A DNA stretch of 15,097 bases from Lentisphaeria bacterium UBA1791 (GCA_002314455.1 DCFZ01000005.1:78053-93149), one strand, 5' to 3'. Numbered from the stretch's first letter, positions 7,128 to 13,890 are shown. The notes: generated by a model not told the origin, from the letters alone. A program made the numbers and translations.

Positions 7128-8243
7128 ATGATGAAAAACCTTGCGCTTCTGTTGTTGGCATCCGGGGAAAAAAGCCCCGACATGCGTTACGCCGCCGGAT
7201 TTTCCACGCCGGATGATTTCGTTTTGTTTCAGACCGAGGGCGTCAACTACGCCGTGATGTCCGACCTCGAATACAACCGGGCGAAAGCCTCCGCCGGAGA
7301 TCACTGCCGGGTGCTCTCGGAAAACGATTTCGGCGGGCCCGACCGGATGGCGGTCTTTCGCAACATCCAAGACCGCTTCGGCGTCGACGGCTTTCTCGTG
7401 CCCAAAGATTTCCCGCTCTACTGGGCGGATCAACTGCGGGCGGCGGGGATTTCCGTCGCCGTCAAAGAGGACGCGTTTTTTCCGCAACGCGAATTCAAGA
7501 CGGCAGCCGAAGCGGCAATGATCCAAGCGAGCGAATGCGGCGCAATAAAAGGTTTTATGCGCGCACGCGAGGTGCTCGGCGAAGCCACCGTTGCCGCCGA
7601 TAAAAAACTTCTTTTTCATGGCGAAATTTTAACGAGCGAGATATTGCGCGCCGAGATCGACTCGGCGATGCTGCGCGCCGGAATGCTCCCGACAGGGACG
7701 ATCTGCGCGGGCGGTCCCCAGAGTGCGCAACCCCACAACGTCGGCAGCGGCGCGCTGTACGCCAACGCGCCGATCGTCATCGACATTTTTCCCAGGAGTC
7801 AGACGACGGGCTACTGGGGCGATATGACCCGCACGCTCGTCAAGGGCAAAGCCCCCGAGATCGTCAAAAAGGCGCACTTCGCCGTCTGCGAAGCCAAAAA
7901 ACGCGGCATCTCGCTGCTCGCCATCGGCGCCGATCCCGCCGAGATCCACCTCGCCGCCAACGCGGTGCTCGAGAAATACGGATTTTACACCGGGTGCAAC
8001 GACGCGGGGAATTTCGGTTTCTTCCACAGCCTCGGGCACGGCGTCGGCTTGGACATTCACGAAACGCCGCGTCTTTCGCCGGGAAACCGGAAAAAACTTG
8101 TCGGCGGCGAAGTCGTCACCGTCGAACCTGGCGTCTACTACCCCGAATGGGGCGGCGTCCGGCAGGAAGATTTGCTCTATCTCGACATCAGCGGCGCGGT
8201 GACGGACTTCACGACCGTCGACGACAATTTATGCGTTGAATAA
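7128..8243 (+). CDS. M24-family metallopeptidase (Xaa-Pro aminopeptidase-like)
   Basis: A cytoplasmic two-metal peptidase of the pita-bread fold that probably removes residues N-terminal to proline from peptides. At 371 residues it is the compact form: an N-terminal creatinase-like domain (about 1-130) and the catalytic domain (about 140-370). All five metal ligands can be placed: D219 in VIDIFPRS, D232 in WGDMTRT, H304 in HSLGHGVG, E333 in VEPGVYYP and E347 in GVRQEDLLYL. The usual DxG at the first aspartate is DIF, as in a subset of M24 enzymes. Two adjacent ATG codons (7128 and 7131) could serve as start, and neither has a clear Shine-Dalgarno site. No partner gene follows. Exact substrate is not predictable; prolidase and aminopeptidase P are both possible. 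Confidence 0.9.
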   Translation: MMKNLALLLLASGEKSPDMRYAAGFSTPDDFVLFQTEGVNYAVMSDLEYNRAKASAGDHCRVLSENDFGGPDRMAVFRNIQDRFGVDGFLVPKDFPLYWADQLRAAGISVAVKEDAFFPQREFKTAAEAAMIQASECGAIKGFMRAREVLGEATVAADKKLLFHGEILTSEILRAEIDSAMLRAGMLPTGTICAGGPQSAQPHNVGSGALYANAPIVIDIFPRSQTTGYWGDMTRTLVKGKAPEIVKKAHFAVCEAKKRGISLLAIGADPAEIHLAANAVLEKYGFYTGCNDAGNFGFFHSLGHGVGLDIHETPRLSPGNRKKLVGGEVVTVEPGVYYPEWGGVRQEDLLYLDISGAVTDFTTVDDNLCVE

Positions 8244-8283
8244 AAAAATTTACTTTTTTTTGCCTCTGCGGATGCATTCAGGA

Positions 8284-8313
8284 TTGAAATTCCGAAAAAA
8301 AGTCCTATATTAT
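8284..8313 (+). promoter_or_regulatory. Predicted promoter of the leader ORF and symporter
   Basis: TTGAAA (8284-8289), 16 bases, TATATTAT (8306-8313). Expected start near 8319. The ten bases TTGAAATTCC are the same as those at the rpmH promoter (10209-10218). Confidence 0.7.
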
Positions 8314-8353
8314 GATGTTTTCAAACCCAAAATCCCAAAAAGGAATTTGATTC

Positions 8354-8464
8354 ATGATGTTTGCGGCATCCCGCTTCGGTATGGCTCAGTTCGCCAAAAC
8401 TGCGCACAAGTACCACCGGCTTCGCACCCCGGGGGGATCGCGCTGTCTTGAAATCATATCGTAA
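8354..8464 (+). CDS. 36-residue leader peptide or small protein
   Basis: A short ORF with AAAAAGGA about 10 bases upstream of its ATG and a promoter 40 bases further up. The peptide starts MMFAASRFGMAQFAKT and ends SRCLEIIS; it is basic, with Arg and Lys/His in the middle, and has no membrane segment. Roughly two thirds of its codons end in G or C, like neighbouring real genes. Its stop lies 6 bases before the left arm of an intrinsic terminator, and the symporter gene follows without its own promoter. This arrangement is that of an attenuator leader peptide, but there is no run of one amino acid that names a regulating tRNA. It could instead be an independent small protein, or a chance ORF in a structured RNA. 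Confidence 0.45.
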   Translation: MMFAASRFGMAQFAKTAHKYHRLRTPGGSRCLEIIS

Positions 8465-8470
8465 TTGTTC

Positions 8471-8508
8471 AACCGGCTTCAGCCATTCGGGCTCGATGCC
8501 GGTTTTTT
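8471..8508 (+). terminator. Intrinsic terminator before the symporter gene (candidate attenuator)
   Basis: AACCGGC (8471-8477) pairs perfectly with GCCGGTT (8498-8504). An inner AGCC/GGCT stem (8481-8484 with 8490-8493) extends it, and T6 ends it (8503-8508). It lies between the only visible promoter and the symporter start. Confidence 0.85.
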
Positions 8509-8516
8509 ACACCCTC

Positions 8517-8537
8517 AAAAACAAACAAACAAACAAA
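8517..8537 (+). repeat. AAAC tetranucleotide repeat in the symporter 5' leader
   Basis: Four to five units of CAAA lie between the terminator and the symporter start, in an unstructured A-rich stretch. The tract lies outside the coding frame. Confidence 0.7.
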
Positions 8538-8562
8538 TACAAAATAGGGACAAGAAAACGAA

Positions 8563-10095
8563 GTGAACAATTTCTCTCTCTTGGCAGCAACCAACTCGTT
8601 GCTTCTTCCTCCAAAGACACAAGTTTATTTGTGGGTCGGCATTGCCATATATATGGTGGTTCTGCTTTGGATCGGATTCCTCTCAAGCAAAAAAATCTCC
8701 GGGATGAAGGACTTCCTCGTCGCGGGCAGACGGTTACCCTTGTGGATGGCGACGGCGACGCTTTTGGCGACGTGGTTCGGCGCCGGCTCCAGCATGGGCG
8801 TCGCAGAAACCGTTTACAATGGCGGCATCCGCGGCGTCATCGCCGATCCTTTCGGCGCTTCGATCAGCCTTTTGCTCGCCGGCATTTTCATTGTCGGACT
8901 GCTTCGCAAGCATAACTGCATGACGGTCACCGACATCATTTCCAGTCGCTTCGGCAAAGGCGCCGGCGTTTACGCTTCGATCTGGATGCTTCCCGTTTAC
9001 ATCGGCTGGATCGCCGCGCAGGTGCTCGGCATGGGGACGATCCTCAATCTTTTGACCGGTATCCCCGTCTTTTGGGGTACCGCGATCGGCGCCGCGGTCG
9101 TACTGATTTACACGGTCGGCGGCGGCATGTGGGCGGTGACGCTCACCGACGTCTTGCAGGTCGGCTTGCTCATCATCGGATTGGTCATCATCATGCCCTT
9201 TGCCATTTCGCACGCGGGCGGCATCAACCACATGGTCGCCAATCTCACCCCCGGCGATCTTTCCATCGGTTGGGGCACGCCCAAGTCGGTCAACGACGTC
9301 ACTTATTACATCGGCACCTGGATCATCATGGGGCTTGGCTGTATGGTCGGTCAGGACTTGATCCAGCGCTCGCTCGCCAGCCGCGATGAACAGGTCGCGA
9401 TCTCGAGTTCGGTTTTTTCCGGTTTCCTCTATCTGATGATCGGCGTCATTCCGATCACGATCGGTTTCGCCGCCCGCTTCATTCTCGGCACCGACCTCGC
9501 CAACAGCAATCAGGTGATGCCGCTGATGGCAATGAAGATCCTCGGCGACATCCACCCGATCATCATGACGCTTTTCCTCGCCGCGCTGATCTCGGCGATC
9601 ATGAGCAGCGCCGACAGCTCGCTGCTCGCGGGGTCCTCGTTGCTGGTACGCAACATCTTGGAAGCGTGGTTTCCGGTGCGCGACGATCAGGCGATGCTGC
9701 GGCGCACCCGCATCGTCACGGTAATATTGCTTGTCGTGTCGACTCTTCTCGCCTTTATGAGCAAAAGCATCTACGCACTGATGATCAACTGCTGGACCAG
9801 TCAATTGGTCGTCGTTTTCCTGCCGGTGATGCTCGCGCTTTACGTGCCCAAAACCAGCAAGGCCTGCGTCTGGACCGTTATGGTCACGTCGACGCTCGTG
9901 TGGCTTTTTTACACCTTTGTCAACACCTGCGCCACCGGCATGCAGTTTGAAGAATTGCTCAACAGCGATCTCTTTGAACGCGCGCAGACCTGCGGCGCCG
10001 TCTACGGTTTCGTTTCGGGGATCCTCTGCTTCATCTTCATCCACCTCGGTGAAGTCATCACCCAGCGCGATACCGGCAAACGCATCGACGAATAA
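8563..10095 (+). CDS. Sodium:solute symporter (SSS family)
   Basis: A 510-residue inner-membrane transporter of the SSS/LeuT-fold family that couples solute uptake to the sodium gradient. About 12-13 hydrophobic helices are visible. Typical features are DFLVAGRRLPLWMATATLLATWFGAGS near residues 48-75, the sodium-site-type motif SAIMSSADSSLLAGSS near 345-360, and IYTVGGGMWAVTLTDVLQ near 182-200. The substrate cannot be read from the sequence: sugars, amino acids, organic acids and choline-type compounds are all carried by relatives. The GTG start at 8563 has an AGGGA about 12 bases upstream; an in-frame TTG at 8581 is an alternative. The gene lacks its own promoter and lies behind a leader ORF and terminator, suggesting control by attenuation. 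A strong terminator follows. Confidence 0.93.
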   Translation: MNNFSLLAATNSLLLPPKTQVYLWVGIAIYMVVLLWIGFLSSKKISGMKDFLVAGRRLPLWMATATLLATWFGAGSSMGVAETVYNGGIRGVIADPFGASISLLLAGIFIVGLLRKHNCMTVTDIISSRFGKGAGVYASIWMLPVYIGWIAAQVLGMGTILNLLTGIPVFWGTAIGAAVVLIYTVGGGMWAVTLTDVLQVGLLIIGLVIIMPFAISHAGGINHMVANLTPGDLSIGWGTPKSVNDVTYYIGTWIIMGLGCMVGQDLIQRSLASRDEQVAISSSVFSGFLYLMIGVIPITIGFAARFILGTDLANSNQVMPLMAMKILGDIHPIIMTLFLAALISAIMSSADSSLLAGSSLLVRNILEAWFPVRDDQAMLRRTRIVTVILLVVSTLLAFMSKSIYALMINCWTSQLVVVFLPVMLALYVPKTSKACVWTVMVTSTLVWLFYTFVNTCATGMQFEELLNSDLFERAQTCGAVYGFVSGILCFIFIHLGEVITQRDTGKRIDE

Positions 10096-10116
10096 AAAAC
10101 ATCTTTTCACAAACGG

Positions 10117-10156
10117 GCTGTTGCTGAACCTCTTGGGCAAGCAACAGCTTTTTTTT
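10117..10156 (+). terminator. Strong intrinsic terminator after the symporter
   Basis: GCTGTTGCT (10117-10125) pairs perfectly with AGCAACAGC (10140-10148), a 9-bp stem with a 14-base loop, followed directly by T8. Confidence 0.93.
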
Positions 10157-10208
10157 GCCGGGAGGCGAAAAATCCTGAAAACTTTGCTCAAAAAAGCGCC
10201 GTTGTTAC

Positions 10209-10239
10209 TTGAAATTCCGCCGAAGAGGTGGTATTTTAT
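10209..10239 (+). promoter_or_regulatory. Predicted promoter of the rpmH-rnpA-yidD-yidC-jag cluster
   Basis: TTGAAA (10209-10214), 17 bases, TATTTTAT (10232-10239). Expected start near 10246. Confidence 0.65.
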
Positions 10240-10322
10240 AGAATATGATCGAAGTTTTTTCGTTTCCGCCGTTGGAGATGAAATCATCATTTGAAGCAAA
10301 GTTGCAAAAAAGGTAAGAAAAA

Positions 10323-10457
10323 ATGAAAAGAACTTTTCAGCCCTCGAATCGTCGTCGCAAGAGCCGCATCGGTTTCTTCGCCCGTATGGCCACCAAAGCC
10401 GGTCGTCTCGTGTTGAAGCGCCGCCGTCAGAAGGGCCGCGCGAAGCTCACCGCGTAG
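10323..10457 (+). CDS. rpmH: 50S ribosomal protein bL34
   Basis: The reading frame encodes 44 residues beginning MKRTFQPSNRRRKSRIGFFA and ending RQKGRAKLTA, the almost invariant form of bL34 (MKRT.QPS..rR.r.hGF..Rm.t..Gr.vl..RR.kgR..L). It is a small, very basic structural protein of the large ribosomal subunit. AAGGTAAG lies just upstream of the ATG. The gene heads the widely conserved rpmH-rnpA-yidD-yidC-jag order, and its promoter is visible at 10209. It shows R/G where many relatives have R-H-G (RIGFFAR). In many bacteria dnaA lies next to this gene on the other strand; here its place is taken by the symporter. Confidence 0.98.
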   Translation: MKRTFQPSNRRRKSRIGFFARMATKAGRLVLKRRRQKGRAKLTA

Positions 10458-10481
10458 TTTTTCTGAAGGGAGCCATCGGCT

Positions 10482-10874
10482 TTGAACTTTTCCCCCGCAA
10501 ACGAACGTCGAACCTTATCCAAAGCTGATAAGTTGACGCTCAAAGCCGAGTTTGATTACGTCCGCCAGAACGGACGCAAATTCGCCGCGCCGGCGCTCGT
10601 CGCCGTAGTCGCCCCCGGGGAAAAAGTCCGTTGCGGAGTCATATGCGGCAAGAAGTACAGTCTGCTGTCGGTCAACCGCAATCGCGCCCGACGGTTGATG
10701 TGGGAAAGTTTCCGGTTGCTGAAACCGGCGATCTCGCCCTGCACGCTGATCCTGATTCCGCGACAAAAAATGGCGCATTGCACCCGCCAGCAGGTGACCA
10801 GTCAACTGGCGCAACTGCTGGCAGATGCCCAACAACTCCCGCGGGAAATTGCGGACTTGCCGCCCGCTTTATGA
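10482..10874 (+). CDS. rnpA: Ribonuclease P protein component
   Basis: The 130-residue basic protein that binds the RNase P RNA and helps it cleave tRNA 5' leaders. The family signature is present as NRNRARRLMWESFRL (65-79), close to the consensus RNRxKRLxRExFR, with Trp at a position usually occupied by Arg. The N-terminal part LSKADKLTLKAEFDYVRQNGRK resembles the usual start (L....eF..v...G.r). The start is TTG at 10482, supported by GAAGGGAG 10-17 bases upstream; no ATG exists in frame nearby. It follows rpmH by 24 bases, and its stop overlaps the yidD start by four bases (ATGA), indicating translational coupling. Confidence 0.95.
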   Translation: MNFSPANERRTLSKADKLTLKAEFDYVRQNGRKFAAPALVAVVAPGEKVRCGVICGKKYSLLSVNRNRARRLMWESFRLLKPAISPCTLILIPRQKMAHCTRQQVTSQLAQLLADAQQLPREIADLPPAL

Positions 10875-11107
10875 TCGCACTGATCAAAGTCTACCAGATG
10901 ACTTTTTCCCGTTGGCTGCCTGACCAATGCCGGTTTCGCCCCAGTTGTTCCTACTACGCCGCGGAAGCATTTGCCGTTCACGGTTTCTTTCGCGGTCTTT
11001 GGTTGACCGTTTACCGACTGTTGCGTTGTCAACCGTTTTGCCGGGGGGGATACGATCCCGTTCCTCCGCCTCGTAAAAACCAAAAACAAGGTGTTGCGCA
11101 AAAATGA
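10871..11107 (+). CDS. yidD: Membrane protein insertion efficiency factor YidD
   Basis: A 78-residue protein of the YidD/DUF37 family, thought to assist YidC-dependent insertion of inner-membrane proteins. The family pattern is clear: an amphipathic N-terminal helix (MIALIKVYQMTFSRWLP), then CRFRPSCSYYAAEA with its conserved cysteines, HGFFRGLWLTVYRLLRCQPF, and GGYDPVPP. The frame is also open upstream of 10871, but the ATG there matches the family's N terminus and lies within the ATGA overlap with rnpA. Its own stop overlaps the yidC start by the same four bases, so rnpA, yidD and yidC are probably translationally coupled. Confidence 0.95.
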   Translation: MIALIKVYQMTFSRWLPDQCRFRPSCSYYAAEAFAVHGFFRGLWLTVYRLLRCQPFCRGGYDPVPPPRKNQKQGVAQK

Positions 11108-12828
11108 AAAAAGAAACTTTGCTCGCCATCATCATCAGTGCGGGAATTTTCATCGCATGGGATCCCTTTTGCAAGCTGATGGGGTGGCTTCCCGACGAAA
11201 AGCCCAAGACGACGGCACAAAACACGACGCCGACGGAAAAAGCCGCTACCGATCAGAAAGCTGACGATCCTGCCGCAAAAAAAGAAGCCGCCACCGATCA
11301 GAAAGCTGACAATTCTGCCGTAAAGGAAGAGACGGCAACCATTGCCGCGGCGCCGGTCAAACCGGAAATTCCGCCCGTTTTTCTTAAAAATGATGTGTTG
11401 CAATTCACCTTTTCTCCGGAATATGGTTCCATCAGCGCGATCACGCTCCTTAAATATCAGAACAGCGCCCGCAACGGCAACGTCGTCATTAATCCCGCGT
11501 TGAGCAACAGCGCCCACGGCGCGCTTGCTGTTTTCCCGGAAAAAGGCAGTTGGACTTGTCTTGAGATCCTTCAAAGTGAAGTGAAAGGCGATCAATACAC
11601 GCTCGTGCGCAAACTCCAGGACGAGCGCGGCAACGTTTTCTCGATGACGCAAGTCTGGCAACTTGCCACCGGCAAATATCAGACGAACTACACCTTTTCG
11701 TTTCACAACCTTTCGGACAAGCCGATCGAATTCGGCAAGCTCGTCGTTTTCGGCGGCGAATTGTTGTCGTGGAAAAAAATTTCCGGCGACAACACCCGCA
11801 TTTCCTCGCACCGTTTCAGCTATCTGACGAGCGATGGCGACTACGAAGACATTGACGCCGACAAGAAACACAGCAAATTCATGCTCGACAAAGAGCAGAG
11901 CGTCGACTGGTGCGGCGTCAGCAACAAATATTACTGCTCCATTTTGGATGCGGAAAAGCCTTTCACGCTCTTTCAATCGCAGGAATTTGACGAAAAAGTG
12001 CCGCGCATCGCCGCCGGGGCGCAATTGGATGGTTTCACCCTTGCCCCGAATGCGGATGCTTCGTATGCTTTCTCGCTTTACAGCGGCCCCAAGATTCCGG
12101 ATAATTTGAGCGCGTTTCACCCGTCTGCGACCAAAGTGCTTCACCTCGCGTGGGGGCCGCTCAACTATCTGGCGAGATTTTTGCTGTGGATCCTCGTCAA
12201 ACTTTACGCGCTTTGCCACAGCTACGGGTTCAGCATCATTTTGCTCACCTTGATCGTGCGCTTGGCGTTCTACCCGATCACCGCCAAGGCGAATACGTCG
12301 ATGAAAAAAATGCAGCTCGTCCAGCCCAAGCTCAAGGAACTGCGCGAAAAATACAAAGACAATCCGCAATTGATGAATGCCAAGATGATGGAGCTTTACC
12401 GCACCGAAAAGGTCAATCCTTTCGGCGGCTGTTTGCCGATTCTGTTGCAGATTCCGATCTTTTTCGCGCTCTATCAGATGCTCGACAGCGCAATCCAGCT
12501 GCGTCAGGTGAGCTTCCTCTGGTGCCACGATCTTGCTCAGGCGGATACGATCTTCAGGATTCCGCTCGGCTTTTGCGATTTGCCCTTTAACCCGCTCGCG
12601 ATCGCGATGACCGCGCTGATGTTGCTCCAACAGCGGCTGACGCCCGCCGTCGGCGATCCCGCCCAGCGGAAAATGATGATGTTCATGCCGCTGGTGATGC
12701 TGATTTTCCTCTACGATCTGCCCTCCGGGTTGACGCTTTACTGGACCGTCAGCAACGCTTTCAGCATCTTGCAGATGCTCATCCAGAACCGTAACCATAC
12801 GGCGGTTACAGCTTCCGCCGGAAAATAA
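11104..12828 (+). CDS. yidC: Membrane protein insertase YidC
   Basis: A 574-residue YidC/Oxa1/Alb3 insertase of the Gram-negative type, which places proteins into the inner membrane alone or with SecYEG. It has an N-terminal transmembrane anchor (about 5-22), a low-complexity linker (about 35-90), a periplasmic P1 beta-sandwich domain (about 95-340), and the conserved C-terminal five-helix core (about 355-565). The catalytic-groove arginine is R386 in LTLIVRLAFYPIT. Family motifs NPFGGCLPILLQIPIFFALY and LPSGLTLYWTVSN are present. The linker contains two tandem 15-residue repeats starting ATDQKAD. The ATG overlaps the yidD stop. The presence of a P1 domain argues for a diderm organism. Confidence 0.97.
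   Translation: MKKETLLAIIISAGIFIAWDPFCKLMGWLPDEKPKTTAQNTTPTEKAATDQKADDPAAKKEAATDQKADNSAVKEETATIAAAPVKPEIPPVFLKNDVLQFTFSPEYGSISAITLLKYQNSARNGNVVINPALSNSAHGALAVFPEKGSWTCLEILQSEVKGDQYTLVRKLQDERGNVFSMTQVWQLATGKYQTNYTFSFHNLSDKPIEFGKLVVFGGELLSWKKISGDNTRISSHRFSYLTSDGDYEDIDADKKHSKFMLDKEQSVDWCGVSNKYYCSILDAEKPFTLFQSQEFDEKVPRIAAGAQLDGFTLAPNADASYAFSLYSGPKIPDNLSAFHPSATKVLHLAWGPLNYLARFLLWILVKLYALCHSYGFSIILLTLIVRLAFYPITAKANTSMKKMQLVQPKLKELREKYKDNPQLMNAKMMELYRTEKVNPFGGCLPILLQIPIFFALYQMLDSAIQLRQVSFLWCHDLAQADTIFRIPLGFCDLPFNPLAIAMTALMLLQQRLTPAVGDPAQRKMMMFMPLVMLIFLYDLPSGLTLYWTVSNAFSILQMLIQNRNHTAVTASAGK
11248..11337 (+). repeat. Tandem 45-bp repeat in the yidC linker
   Basis: Two in-frame copies of a 45-base unit, recognisable by GATCAGAAAGCTGAC at 11251-11265 and 11296-11310. 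They encode two 15-residue units beginning ATDQKAD in the flexible linker after the first membrane helix. Confidence 0.8.
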
Positions 12829-12859
12829 CCAATAGCTTTCAAAAAAAGGAACTGAAAAA

Positions 12860-13435
12860 ATGTCGGAAACCAACCCCAACTTCGAGGCGCAGAGCGAAAA
12901 GCTCGTCAAATGTCTCTCCACCATGTTCGACTATCTCGGACTCAACGGCGATTTCAAAGTCGAGGAAGCCGGTGAAAAGATGGCGATCAAGATCACCAGC
13001 GAAGACGCCGGTCGCATCATCGGCCGCCGCGGTCAGACGCTGGAAAGTCTTCAGCTGATCGCCAATCGTATCATGTTCAAAGAGGACGAGACGTTCCCCC
13101 GCATCACGATCGACATCGACGGTTACGCCGTCGGCGAACACGAACGTCGCGATCGCCGTGACGGCGAAGATCGTCCGGAACGCGGCGAACGCTCGGACCG
13201 CCGTTCCCGCGGCGGCCGCGGCGGCGAAGGCTCCATCCCCGTCGAACAGCTCGAACAGCAGGCGCGCGACGCAGCCAAGGAAGTCAAAAAATGGGGCGAA
13301 CCCGTCAAGATGCCCGAAATGAACGCCCATGATCGCCGCATCATTCACGTCACGTTGCAGGACGACCCCGAAGTGATGACCGAATCCGAGGGCGAAGGAA
13401 ATCTTAAAAAAGTTGTTATTTCTTTGAAAAAATAA
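12860..13435 (+). CDS. jag: KH-R3H RNA-binding protein (Jag/KhpB family)
   Basis: A 191-residue RNA-binding protein of the Jag/KhpB/EloR family, linked in other bacteria to RNA metabolism and envelope growth. It has a short N-terminal region (1-37) without the separate Jag_N domain, a KH domain (about 38-86) with the GxxG loop as G55-R-R-G58 in GRIIGRRGQTL, and an R3H domain near 127-190 with R159 and H163 in DRRIIHVTL. Between them is an unusual low-complexity insert (about 93-123) made of R, G, E and D, including RSRGGRGGEG. AAAAAAGGA about 10 bases upstream supports the start. The gene follows yidC by 31 bases, its standard position. No clear terminator follows. Confidence 0.95.
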   Translation: MSETNPNFEAQSEKLVKCLSTMFDYLGLNGDFKVEEAGEKMAIKITSEDAGRIIGRRGQTLESLQLIANRIMFKEDETFPRITIDIDGYAVGEHERRDRRDGEDRPERGERSDRRSRGGRGGEGSIPVEQLEQQARDAAKEVKKWGEPVKMPEMNAHDRRIIHVTLQDDPEVMTESEGEGNLKKVVISLKK

Positions 13436-13447
13436 CCGGTTTTCTAC

Positions 13448-13477
13448 TTGAATTTGTCGCATTGTGGAGTATATTAT
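13448..13477 (+). promoter_or_regulatory. Predicted tRNA-Pro promoter
   Basis: TTGAAT (13448-13453), 16 bases, TATATTAT (13470-13477). Expected start near 13483, about 16 bases before the mature tRNA 5' end. RNase P, whose protein is encoded at 10482, would remove this leader. Confidence 0.7.
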
Positions 13478-13498
13478 AAAACAATACGACAAACAAGT

Positions 13499-13576
13499 CG
13501 GGGTGTGGCTCAGTCTGGCTAGAGCGCTGCGTTCGGGACGCAGAGGCCGGAGGTTCAAATCCTCTCACCCCGACCA
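13499..13576 (+). tRNA. tRNA-Pro (anticodon CGG)
   Basis: A complete 78-base cloverleaf. The acceptor stem CGGGGTG pairs perfectly with CACCCCG. The D stem GCTC/GAGC encloses a loop with the GG pair. The anticodon stem CTGCG/CGCAG holds the loop TTCGGGA, giving anticodon CGG for codon CCG. The T stem GGAGG/CCTCT has one G-T pair and the loop TTCAAAT. Discriminator A and an encoded CCA end it, followed by T7. Confidence 0.97.
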
Positions 13577-13797
13577 TTTTTTTGCCTTGATGGGGCGATT
13601 CGGTACGCCGCAAATCAACCCGTAAAATAAAGCGCACGCTCGCAAATATAATTTGTGGCGTGCGCTTTATTTTTACTCTTTTCCCCACTCCCTTTCGGTC
13701 GTGGCGGTTGATTTTCTTGGGGGGCCTCCCCTGTCCGCAACGATCAAGCCGACATTCGCTGTTTCCGGGGTGCCTTCGCTTCGCTCACGCTCGGCTT
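13577..13797. other. Spacer between the two tRNA-Pro copies
   Basis: No gene seen. It holds the long hairpin at 13624-13673 and further pairing potential: GGGG-GGCCT-CCCC near 13720-13732 inside CGGTTGAT...ATCAAGCCG. The last 40 bases are repetitive in CTTCGC and CTCGG strings. Short open frames across both tRNA copies read on the minus strand are antisense artefacts. Confidence 0.5.
13624..13673. terminator. Long perfect hairpin with flanking A and T runs (bidirectional terminator)
   Basis: The 16-base left arm AAAATAAAGCGCACGC (13624-13639) is fully complementary to 13658-13673, and the inner sequence adds seven more pairs (CGCAAAT with ATTTGTG, one G-T) around an ATA loop. The T run on the right and A run on the left suit termination in both directions. 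Confidence 0.75.
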
Positions 13798-13875
13798 CGC
13801 CGTGTGGCTCTGTCTGGATAGAGCGCTGCGTTCGGGACGCAGAGGCCGGAGGTTCAAATCCTCTCACCCCGACCA
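13798..13875 (+). pseudogene. Degenerate second copy of tRNA-Pro(CGG)
   Basis: It aligns with the intact tRNA at 13499-13576 over all 78 bases with four differences, all in the first 21 positions. Two of them turn acceptor bases 3-4 from GG to CC, creating C-C mismatches with the unchanged 3' strand. One changes the near-invariant A of the D loop to T, and one changes C to A a little further on. The last 57 bases are identical. There is no visible promoter, and a hairpin terminator lies between it and the intact copy. It is unlikely to fold as a working tRNA. Confidence 0.8.
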
Positions 13876-13890
13876 TTTTTTTTGTTTATC

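Larger units (their letters stand above)
8244..8562 (+). other. Leader region of the symporter gene
   Basis: This 319-base stretch holds a promoter, a 36-codon ORF with a Shine-Dalgarno sequence, an intrinsic terminator and an AAAC simple repeat, each listed separately. Additional short stems are visible: GCGG-CATC-CCGC (8363-8374) and CAGTT-N6-AACTG (8387-8402). The string ACCGGCTTC occurs twice (8415 and 8472), the second time as part of the terminator's left arm. No promoter can be seen between the terminator and the symporter start. Confidence 0.6.
10096..10322 (+). other. Spacer holding the symporter terminator and the rpmH promoter
   Basis: Nothing coding is seen. It contains the terminator at 10117-10156 and the promoter at 10209-10239, followed by a leader of about 75 bases before rpmH with AAGGTAAG 9-16 bases before the rpmH start. 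Confidence 0.6.

Noticed and set aside
7033..7161. N-terminal extension of the exonuclease to 7161
   Set aside because: It overlaps the divergent peptidase gene and both promoters; the GTG at 7032 has a ribosome site and gives the normal domain length.
8363..8440. Fluoride or other known riboswitch in the symporter leader
   Set aside because: A short string (CGCCAAAACTGCGC) recalls the fluoride aptamer, but the required CTGATGGC-type partner is absent and I could not fit any known aptamer.
8361..8915. Plus-strand frame of 184 codons starting in the leader
   Set aside because: It passes through the terminator into the symporter gene in another frame, and its translation becomes R/H-rich shadow sequence.
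8734..10299. Minus-strand open frame of 521 codons
   Set aside because: Antisense to the symporter and its terminator; its D/R/H-rich composition is typical of the opposite strand of a membrane protein gene.
11029..12924. Minus-strand open frame of 631 codons
   Set aside because: Antisense to yidC with no recognisable domain.
13416..13876. Minus-strand frames across the two tRNA-Pro copies encoding GFEPPASASRTQRS-type peptides
   Set aside because: These are translations of the tRNA antisense strand, a well-known source of spurious protein entries; the tRNA cloverleaf explains the conservation.
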